From contig NZ_BPQL01000019.1 in assembly GCF_022179225.1 (NCBI RefSeq), positions 43,785 to 107,784 of the forward strand: a DNA stretch of 64,000 bases, in the 5' to 3' direction. A program made the translations under genes and the position numbers. Each line of letters opens with the position of its first letter. Position 1 is the first letter of the stretch. The notes beneath the pieces were generated by a model. The model searched no databases and was not told the DNA's origin. It saw only the letters and a list, made by a program, of their open reading frames with translations. This DNA comes from Methylobacterium goesingense (GTDB taxonomy: Bacteria > Pseudomonadota > Alphaproteobacteria > Rhizobiales > Beijerinckiaceae). Shown here piece by piece: positions 58,227 to 64,000 of this stretch.

Positions 58227-59926
58227 GCACGCCCTGGTCCCGTGCCCTGCGGGTCGCGGACCTCGTCGCCGCCGAACCTCGGGGTTGCGGCGGCGTGGTG
58301 GTCCGGGCCGGCGCGGGGCCGGTGCGCGACCTCTGGCTCGACCACCTGCGCGGGCGGCTTCGCCCCGGCACGCCCCTGCGCCGCATGCCCGCCGGGATCC
58401 CGGACGACCGCCTCCTCGGCGGGATCGACCTCGCCGCGACCCTGGCGGCCGGCCGCCCCGTGACCGAGGCCGGGCTCCTGGCCGAGGCCGATGGCGGCCT
58501 CCTCGTCGTGCCGATGGCCGAGCGCCTGACCCCCGGCACCGCCGCACGCCTCGCCGGAGCCCTGGATACCGGCCGGGTCCCCGGCGGCGCGCCCGCACGT
58601 TTCGGCCTGATCCTGCTCGACGAGGGCACGGGCGACGACGAGCGCGCGCCCGATGCCCTCGCGGACCGCCTCGCCTTCCATCTCGACCTCGCCGGAATCG
58701 CCTGGGGGGAGACCCGCGCGGCGATCGACGACCACGATCCGTCCGAGGTTGACGAAGCCCGGGCGGTGGACGCTGCCGTGGCAGACCTCTGCCGGGCGGC
58801 CGCCGGACTCGGCATCCTCTCCCTGCGCGCGCCCCTCCTGGCCATGCGGGTGGCGCACCGTCTCGCGGCCGAGGCGGGGCGGGCGACGCTCGCGGGGGCG
58901 GATGTCCGCGAGGCGGCACGTCTCGTCCTGGCGCCCCGGGCGATGCGGATGCCCCCGGTCGCGGAGGAGACCCGCGAGGCTCCGCCGGAGACCGCCCCGG
59001 GCGAGGCGGCTCCCGATCCCGCCGAGGCCGGCAACACCGCCGAAGACGGCGGCAGGATGGATGCGCAGGCCGAGAGCGTGGTTGAGGCCGCGCGGGCGGC
59101 GATTCCGGCCGGGCTCCTCGCCGGGTTCGCCGCCGCCGGGGCGCGCACGCCGCCGCCGCGCGCGGGCAAGGCCGGCGCCCTCTTGAAATCCGTCCGCTCC
59201 GGTCGCCCGGCCGGCACGCGTCCGGGCCATCCCCGCGCGGGGCGCCTTGCCCTCATCGACACCTTGCGGGCCGCCGCGCCCTGGCAGCGCCTGCGTCGTG
59301 CGGAGGGCGAGGCCGGCCCCGCCTTCCGGGTGCGGGCGAGCGACGTCCGCATCACCCGGTTCCGCCAGCGGGGGGAAACCACCACGATCTTCGCCGTGGA
59401 CGCCTCCGGCTCGGCCGCCCTGGAGCGCCTTGCAGAGGCCAAGGGCGCCATCGAGCTCCTCCTCGCGGAAGCCTACATCAGGCGCGACCGGGTCGCCCTG
59501 GTGGCTTTCCGTGGCACCGCCGCCGAGATCGTCCTGGCTCCGACGCGGGCGCTCGCCCGGGCCCGGCGTGACCTCGCGGCGCTGCCGGGGGGCGGGGGCA
59601 CGCCCCTGGCGTCGGGCCTCGACGCCGCCGCGGATCTGGCGCGCACCGTCATCCGGGCGGGGGGCGCCGCGACCGTCGTGGTGCTCACCGACGGACGCGC
59701 CAACGTAACCCGCTCGGGCACGCCGGGCCGCGCCCAGGCGGGTGCCGACGCCCTGGACGCGGCGGCCCTACTGAGGGCGCACGCCATCCGCAGCATCCTC
59801 ATCGACACCGCCGCGCGGCCTCAGGATTCAGCCCGCCGCCTCGCCGAGGCAATGGGTGCGCGCTATCTTCCGCTTCCCTACGCCGACGCGACGGCCATGA
59901 GTCGCGCGATCCGCGCGGTTGGGTAG
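58223..59926 (+). CDS. bchD: Magnesium chelatase subunit BchD
   Basis: The 567-residue protein has a degenerate AAA-like N-terminal half without a good Walker A, an acidic Pro/Ala/Glu linker near 250-275 ([20 protein letters not shown]) and a C-terminal VWA/integrin-I domain. That domain carries the MIDAS motif [10 protein letters not shown] (DxSxS) and [11 protein letters not shown]. BchD bridges BchI hexamers to BchH. The start overlaps bchI, and bchO follows 10 bp after the stop. All features match BchD. Confidence 0.94.
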   Translation: MSTPWSRALRVADLVAAEPRGCGGVVVRAGAGPVRDLWLDHLRGRLRPGTPLRRMPAGIPDDRLLGGIDLAATLAAGRPVTEAGLLAEADGGLLVVPMAERLTPGTAARLAGALDTGRVPGGAPARFGLILLDEGTGDDERAPDALADRLAFHLDLAGIAWGETRAAIDDHDPSEVDEARAVDAAVADLCRAAAGLGILSLRAPLLAMRVAHRLAAEAGRATLAGADVREAARLVLAPRAMRMPPVAEETREAPPETAPGEAAPDPAEAGNTAEDGGRMDAQAESVVEAARAAIPAGLLAGFAAAGARTPPPRAGKAGALLKSVRSGRPAGTRPGHPRAGRLALIDTLRAAAPWQRLRRAEGEAGPAFRVRASDVRITRFRQRGETTTIFAVDASGSAALERLAEAKGAIELLLAEAYIRRDRVALVAFRGTAAEIVLAPTRALARARRDLAALPGGGGTPLASGLDAAADLARTVIRAGGAATVVVLTDGRANVTRSGTPGRAQAGADALDAAALLRAHAIRSILIDTAARPQDSARRLAEAMGARYLPLPYADATAMSRAIRAVG

Positions 59927-59936
59927 AGGACCGACC

Positions 59937-60842
59937 ATGCCGGCGCCGAGCGACCGACCCCAGTGGGAGCGCGATGGCGCCGACTGGCCCAACCGCGCAG
60001 CGAGCCGCTTCGTCGAGGCCTCCGGCCTGCGTTGGCACGTGCAGGAGATGGGGCCGCCGGAGGCGCCGGTCCTGCTGCTTCTGCACGGCACCGGGGCGGC
60101 CACCCATTCCTGGGCCGGTCTCGCGCCGCGCCTCGCCGAGCGCTTCCGGATCGTGGCGCCCGACCTGCCCGGCCATGGCTTCACCGATCCGCTCCCCGCC
60201 GGTCGCCTGTCCCTAGCCGGCATGGCGGTGGCGATTCATGACCTGCTGGCGCACCTCGGCGCCGCGCCCGCCCTCGTGGTCGGGCATTCGGCCGGCGCGG
60301 CGATCCTCGCGCGACTTTGCCTCGACGGCCTGGATCCCCGCCTGCTCGTGGCCCTGAACGGCGCCCTCACGCCATTTCCGGGCCTCGCCTCGGTGCTGTT
60401 CCCGGGGCTTGCCCGGGCGCTGTTCCTCAATCCGATCACCCCGCGCGTCTTCGCCTGGACCGCCGACCGGCCCGCAGTCGAGCGGCTGATCCGGGGCACC
60501 GGCTCGCGCCTCGATGCCCGCGCCCTCGAGCTGTATCGCCGCCTATTCCGCTGTCCCGGCCACGTGGCGGGGGCGCTCGGCATGATGGCGAACTGGGATT
60601 TGGCGAGCCTCGACCGGGCCATCGGGGGTTTGCGGGCTCCGATGCTGCTGGTGGTGGGCGGTGACGACAAGGCGATCGCCCCCGAGACGGCCTTCGCGCT
60701 GGCGGACCGGCTGCCGAATGCCCGGGTGAGCCTACTGCGCAACCTCGGGCATCTCGCGCACGAGGAGGCCCCCGAGCGAGTGGCAGCGCTCATCCTCGAA
60801 GCCGCCGAAGCGGCCCTGGCCGAGCCGTTACCTCTCGTTTGA
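59937..60842 (+). CDS. bchO: Alpha/beta hydrolase BchO
   Basis: The 301-residue protein has an alpha/beta hydrolase fold: the oxyanion segment LLLHGTGAATHSW, the nucleophile elbow VVGHSAGAAI, and the C-terminal LLRNLGHLAHEEAPERV histidine loop. BchO accompanies bchI and bchD in purple bacteria, and a role with Mg chelatase or pigment hydrolysis has been suggested but not proven. The ATG at 59937 (agagga upstream) is preferred over 59919, which overlaps bchD. A 55-bp gap with a PpsR box at its end separates it from crtI. Confidence 0.9.
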   Translation: MPAPSDRPQWERDGADWPNRAASRFVEASGLRWHVQEMGPPEAPVLLLLHGTGAATHSWAGLAPRLAERFRIVAPDLPGHGFTDPLPAGRLSLAGMAVAIHDLLAHLGAAPALVVGHSAGAAILARLCLDGLDPRLLVALNGALTPFPGLASVLFPGLARALFLNPITPRVFAWTADRPAVERLIRGTGSRLDARALELYRRLFRCPGHVAGALGMMANWDLASLDRAIGGLRAPMLLVVGGDDKAIAPETAFALADRLPNARVSLLRNLGHLAHEEAPERVAALILEAAEAALAEPLPLV

Positions 60843-60888
60843 ACCCACCGCGATTCCGAGCTTGCGCAAACAACGTTTCACTGGATAG

Positions 60889-60906
60889 TGTCAGTTTATG
60901 TTGACA
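60889..60906. promoter_or_regulatory. PpsR/CrtJ box overlapping the first crtI start codon
   Basis: TGTCAGTTTATGTTGACA is an exact TGT-N12-ACA match with matching flanking half-sites (TGTCA/TTGACA). It spans the ATG at 60898, the first possible crtI start. The site implies a regulated promoter for crtIB separate from the upstream operon, and raises the possibility that translation really starts at the ATG at 60937. Confidence 0.82.
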
Positions 60907-62424
60907 CTCGCCGACGCGCCGAGCCAAGCGACCAGGATGCCGGACCGGCCGCACGCGGTGGTGATCGGCAGCGGTTTCGGAGGGCTTGCGGCGGCCGTGC
61001 GACTCGGCGCGCGCGGCTATCGGGTGACGGTGCTGGAGCGACTGGAGCAGCCCGGCGGCCGGGCCCGCGTGCACCGGCAGGACGGCTTCACCTTCGATGC
61101 CGGCCCCACCATCGTCACGGCCCCGTTCCTGTTCGAGGAATTGTGGGCTTTGTGCGGGCGGCGCATGGCCGACGACGTCACCCTGGCGCCGATGCTGCCG
61201 TTCTACCGCATCCGCTTCTCCGATGGGGCGACCTTCGACTACAGCGGCGACCCGGAGGCGATGCGGGCCGAGGTGGCCCGGTTCTCGCCCGAGGATGTGA
61301 CCGGCTACGAGCAGTTCATGGAGCGCAGCGCCGCAATCTGCCGGGTCGGCTTCGAAGAACTCGGGCACGTCGCGTTTTCTTCGGTCTCCGACATGCTGCG
61401 GATCATGCCGTCCCTGCTGCGGCTCGGCGGCCACCGCTCGGTCTACGACCTCGTGGCCCGCTACATCCGTGACGAGCGCCTGCGCACCATCTTCAGCTTC
61501 CATCCGCTTCTGATCGGCGGTTCGCCGTTCCGGGCGAGCGCGATCTACTGCCTGATCGCGCATCTGGAGCGGCGCTGGGGCGTCCATTTCGCCATGGGCG
61601 GGACCGGGCGACTGGTCGAGGGCCTCGTCGGCCTGATCGCCGGCCAGGGGGGTGCCGTGCGCTGCGGCGCCGAAGTCGCCCGCATCGAGGTGGCGGACGG
61701 GCGCGCCACGGGCGTGAATCTCACGGACGGAACGCCGATTGCCGCCGACATCGTGGTCTCGAATGCGGATTCCGCCCACACCTACCTGACCCTGCTGGCG
61801 GGGCAGGGAGCGGCCTGGCGCCGGGCCAAGCTGAAGGCCGCGCACTCCTCCATGGGGCTGTTCGTCTGGTACTTCGGCACCGACCGCAAATTCCCCGATA
61901 TCGCCCACCACACCATCCTGATGGGGCCGCGCTACCGCGAGCTCATCGCCGACATCTTCGAGCGCAAGGTGCTGGCACCGGATTTCAGCCTCTACCTGCA
62001 CCGGCCCACCGCCACCGACCCGCTCCTGGCCCCGCCCGGCTGCGACGGCTTCTACGTCCTCGCCCCCGTCCCCAATCTCGCGGGCGGCCAGGACTGGTCG
62101 CGCCTCGCCGAGCCCTACCGGCAGGCCATCGCAGATCACCTGGAGGCCACGGTGATGCCCGGCCTGTCGGGGTCGATCGTGACCTCGCGGGTCACCACAC
62201 CGGCGGATTTCGAGACCGATTTCCTGAGCTTCCGCGGCTCGGGCTTCGGCTTGGAACCGGTGCTGACCCAGTCCGCCTGGTTCCGGCCGCACAACGCATC
62301 CTCGGTCGTCCGCGACCTCTACCTCGTCGGGGCCGGCACCCATCCGGGCGCGGGTCTGCCCGGCGTGCTTTCCTCGGCCAAGGTCCTCGATACGGTGGTT
62401 CCGGATGCGCGCGTCGATGCTTGA
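60898..62424 (+). CDS. crtI: Phytoene desaturase CrtI
   Basis: The 508-residue flavoprotein has the FAD loop HAVVIGSGFGGLAAAVRLG, GGRARVHRQDGFTFDAGPTIV, GTGRLVEGLVGLI, and the C-terminal dinucleotide signature LYLVGAGTHPGAGLPGVLSSAKV. It desaturates phytoene to neurosporene or lycopene, the start of spirilloxanthin-type carotenoids. The start is ambiguous: the ATG at 60898 lies inside a PpsR box and has no ribosome site, whereas ATG 60937 (MPDRPHAVVIGSG) sits directly before the fold. It overlaps crtB by 20 bp. Confidence 0.95.
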   Translation: MLTLADAPSQATRMPDRPHAVVIGSGFGGLAAAVRLGARGYRVTVLERLEQPGGRARVHRQDGFTFDAGPTIVTAPFLFEELWALCGRRMADDVTLAPMLPFYRIRFSDGATFDYSGDPEAMRAEVARFSPEDVTGYEQFMERSAAICRVGFEELGHVAFSSVSDMLRIMPSLLRLGGHRSVYDLVARYIRDERLRTIFSFHPLLIGGSPFRASAIYCLIAHLERRWGVHFAMGGTGRLVEGLVGLIAGQGGAVRCGAEVARIEVADGRATGVNLTDGTPIAADIVVSNADSAHTYLTLLAGQGAAWRRAKLKAAHSSMGLFVWYFGTDRKFPDIAHHTILMGPRYRELIADIFERKVLAPDFSLYLHRPTATDPLLAPPGCDGFYVLAPVPNLAGGQDWSRLAEPYRQAIADHLEATVMPGLSGSIVTSRVTTPADFETDFLSFRGSGFGLEPVLTQSAWFRPHNASSVVRDLYLVGAGTHPGAGLPGVLSSAKVLDTVVPDARVDA

Positions 62425-63481
62425 CTCCAGCCGGCCGCCGCTCTGGGCGATCGCCCATGCCGACGCGGCCGACCACGCGGCCTGCCGCGCCGCGATCCGG
62501 CACGGATCGCGCAGCTTCTTCGCGGCTTCCGCGCTGCTGCCGGCCCGGGTCCGGCGCCCGGCCTACGGGCTCTACGCCTTCTGCCGCCTCTCGGACGACG
62601 CCATCGACGAGGTCGACGGGCGCGACCGGCCCGCCGCGCTGGCGCGCCTCGCGACGCGGCTCGCCCGGATCTACGAGGACGCGCCCTGCGACGCCCCCGC
62701 CGACCGGGCCATGGCCGACCTCGTGACCGCCCACCACCTGCCGCATGCCCTGCCGGCGGCCCTGATCGAGGGCCTGGCCTGGGACGCGCAGGGGCGGCGC
62801 TACGAGACTTTGTCGGACCTCACCGCCTACGCGGCGCGGGTAGCGGGCAGCGTCGGCGCCATGATGACGGTGCTGATGGGCGTGCGCGACCCCGCCGTCT
62901 TGGCCCGTGCCTGCGACCTCGGCGTCGCCATGCAGTTCACCAACATCGCCCGCGACATCGGCGAGGATGCCCGGGCCGGGCGGCTCTACCTGCCCCTAGC
63001 CTGGACGCGGGAGGCCGGCATCGATCCGGCCGCGTTCCTGGCCGAGCCCGTCGCCGGCCCCGCCCTCCAGGGCCTTGTGGCGCGCCTCCTCGCGGTGGCG
63101 GACGGGCTCTATGCCCGCTCGGAAGCCGGGCTGTCCGGCCTGCCCCTGGATTGCCGGCCGGCGATCCGCGCGGCGCGCCTGATCTATGCCGAGATCGGCC
63201 GGGAGATCGAGCGCGGCGGCCTCGATCCCGTGGCGACCCGCGCCCGCGTCGCTGGCCGCCGCAAGGCCGCGCTCCTGGGGCGTGCCCTCGTGCCCGCGCC
63301 GGTGCGGCTTGGCCGCGCCGACCCGCCGCTGGCCGAGACGGCCTTCCTGGTGGAAGCCGTCCAGAACCGCCCCGTACCCGCGTCCCGGCCCTGGTGGGAC
63401 GTCGCCGGACAGGCGGTCCGCGTTCTCGAATTGATCGAGGCCCTGCGCGAGCGCGAGGGCGCCGCAACGGCGAATCCGTGA
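62405..63481 (+). CDS. crtB: Phytoene synthase CrtB
   Basis: The 358-residue protein has both aspartate-rich Mg-diphosphate motifs: CRLSDDAIDEVDG and NIARDIGEDARAGRLYLP, plus the AAYARRVAGSVG-like segment (read here as TAYAARVAGSVGAMM). It joins two geranylgeranyl diphosphates into phytoene. The start is either 62405 or 62417 (four codons later); both lie inside crtI, so translation is coupled. crtE for the precursor is not in the window. The GTGA at its end starts a small downstream gene. Confidence 0.95.
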   Translation: MRASMLDSSRPPLWAIAHADAADHAACRAAIRHGSRSFFAASALLPARVRRPAYGLYAFCRLSDDAIDEVDGRDRPAALARLATRLARIYEDAPCDAPADRAMADLVTAHHLPHALPAALIEGLAWDAQGRRYETLSDLTAYAARVAGSVGAMMTVLMGVRDPAVLARACDLGVAMQFTNIARDIGEDARAGRLYLPLAWTREAGIDPAAFLAEPVAGPALQGLVARLLAVADGLYARSEAGLSGLPLDCRPAIRAARLIYAEIGREIERGGLDPVATRARVAGRRKAALLGRALVPAPVRLGRADPPLAETAFLVEAVQNRPVPASRPWWDVAGQAVRVLELIEALREREGAATANP

Positions 63482-63639
63482 GCGACGGGCTGTTCGCCGC
63501 CTTCGATATCGGCCTCGTCTTCGCGCTCGCCCTGGGGCTGGCCATCTGGCAGCTGATCGTCCTCAAGCGCGGCATCCGCCGCGACCGGGCCGAGGCTGCC
63601 GCACGGGCGGAGGCGTCTCAGCCACCGGAGCGACCTTGA
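63478..63639 (+). CDS. Small single-helix membrane protein downstream of crtB (53 aa)
   Basis: A GTG at 63478 overlaps the crtB stop (GTGA) and opens a 53-residue protein: a short acidic start, one strong membrane helix (IGLVFALALGLAIWQLIVL, about 11-29), then KRGIRRDRAEAAARAEAS. The positive-inside rule puts the charged tail in the cytoplasm. I do not recognise the family. The exact overlap with crtB, the single well-formed helix and a stop at a natural place support it as a real gene of the carotenoid segment. Its role is unknown. Confidence 0.68.
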   Translation: MSDGLFAAFDIGLVFALALGLAIWQLIVLKRGIRRDRAEAAARAEASQPPERP

Positions 63640-63667
63640 GCCCGGCTTCGCCAGGGCGGCGCGCCGG

Positions 63668-64000
63668 TCAGAGCATCGCGCCCGCGTTCATGATCCCGTC
63701 GGGATCGAGGGCGCGCTTCACCGTCTCGATCAGGCGCAGGCGCTCGGGATCGGAATAGCGCACCAGCAGGTCGCGCTTGAACCGGCCGATGCCGTACTCG
63801 GCGCTGAAGCTGCCCCCGAGTCCGATCGCGGCGGCGTAGAGTTCATGGGCGAAGCCGGCCTCGACCGCGCGGGTGAAGTCGAGGCGATCCCGGCCGGCCG
63901 GCACCACGAGGTTGTAGTGCAGGTTGCCGTCCCCGACATGGCCGTAGACGGAGAGGCGCACTCCCGGCATCCGCTCCTGGCGGAGCGGATGCCGGGAGTG
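63668..64000 (-). CDS. FAD-linked oxidase, C-terminal part (GlcD/D-lactate dehydrogenase type; 5' end outside window)
   Basis: About 110 residues of a PCMH-type flavoenzyme's C-terminal domain are visible: RLSVYGHVGDGNLHYNLVVP (conserved His and GDGN), GGSFSAEYGIGRFKRDLLV (the EYGIG segment) and the typical end ALDPDGIMNAGAML. Relatives oxidise glycolate, D-lactate or D-2-hydroxyglutarate. The frame is open to the window edge, but the first visible residues (HSRHPLRQER) come from a perfect inverted repeat and may not be genuine. It could supply the GlcD missing from glcEF, but that is unproven. Confidence 0.82.
   Translation of the reverse strand, partial: HSRHPLRQERMPGVRLSVYGHVGDGNLHYNLVVPAGRDRLDFTRAVEAGFAHELYAAAIGLGGSFSAEYGIGRFKRDLLVRYSDPERLRLIETVKRALDPDGIMNAGAML
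63959..64000. repeat. Perfect 19-bp inverted repeat at the right window edge
   Basis: CACTCCCGGCATCCGCTCC (63959-63977) and GGAGCGGATGCCGGGAGTG (63982-64000) are perfect arms around TGGC. It lies inside the FAD-oxidase reading frame and ends exactly at the last base. It may be a real hairpin, a REP-like insertion sharing the CATCCGCT core with 29678-29706, or a fold-back at the end of a sequence assembly. Confidence 0.9.

Noticed and set aside
60901..60929. TTGACA in the crtI PpsR box as a rightward -35 element
   Set aside because: Seventeen bases downstream there is no -10-like hexamer (sequence ccaagc), so this promoter orientation is not supported.

Overview
The window is high-GC DNA from an aerobic, bacteriochlorophyll-a-producing alphaproteobacterium. 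A Methylobacterium/Methylorubrum-like member of the Rhizobiales fits best. This is inferred from gene order and protein character: the aerR-ppsR regulatory pair faces bchFNBHLM; the O2-dependent cyclase gene acsF sits between puhC and puhE; and a separate Rhizobiales-type housekeeping block (fumC, DUF4169, sspB, thyA, folA, hflKC, degP, serB, miaA) is present. No database search was possible.

1-24 kb: housekeeping and metabolism. The left edge cuts a CorA-type transporter. It is followed by a polysaccharide flippase, glycolate oxidase subunits GlcE and GlcF, an exported metallo-beta-lactamase-fold protein, an AraC-type regulator, an RHH protein, DUF4169, FumC, a cytochrome P450, an alphaproteobacterial SspB, a CPBP protease, ThyA-FolA, HflK-HflC, DegP, SerB facing MiaA, a hydroxyisobutyrate-type dehydrogenase, MoaA, a DUF971 protein and a MATE exporter. 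ThyA is strikingly AT-rich compared with everything around it, yet it keeps its usual place before folA.

24-34.5 kb: a four-gene FtrABCD-type ferrous iron uptake operon (P19-like protein, cupredoxin, polyferredoxin, FTR1 permease) is preceded by a good match to an Irr/ICE iron-control box. Then come CsaA, a small unknown protein, DUF167, a CitE-family lyase or thioesterase, an NmrA-type reductase, glycerol kinase, tRNA-Arg(TCT) and a tri-heme cytochrome c. The promoter region of the cytochrome carries six copies of a heptanucleotide repeat.

34-64 kb: photosynthesis gene cluster. On the minus strand lie bchG, a PucC-family gene, bchP, tspO and a small membrane protein, then ppsR and aerR. On the plus strand, from 41.4 kb, an almost gapless run of about 20 genes follows: bchF-N-B-H-L-M, lhaA, puhA-B-C, a small orf, acsF, puhE, hemA, bchI-D-O, crtI-B and a 53-codon membrane protein. 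Together they take glycine and succinyl-CoA through 5-aminolevulinate (HemA), Mg insertion (BchHID), methylation (BchM), ring closure (AcsF), dark protochlorophyllide reduction (BchNBL), vinyl hydration (BchF) and esterification (BchG, BchP). PuhABCE and the two PucC-like proteins serve reaction-centre and antenna assembly, and CrtB-CrtI start carotenoid synthesis. TGT-N12-ACA PpsR boxes lie before bchG and at crtI, with a near-match before bchF. pufBALM, bchCXYZ, crtE and crtCDF are not in the window and must lie elsewhere. The right edge cuts an FAD-linked oxidase gene and ends in a perfect 19-bp inverted repeat.
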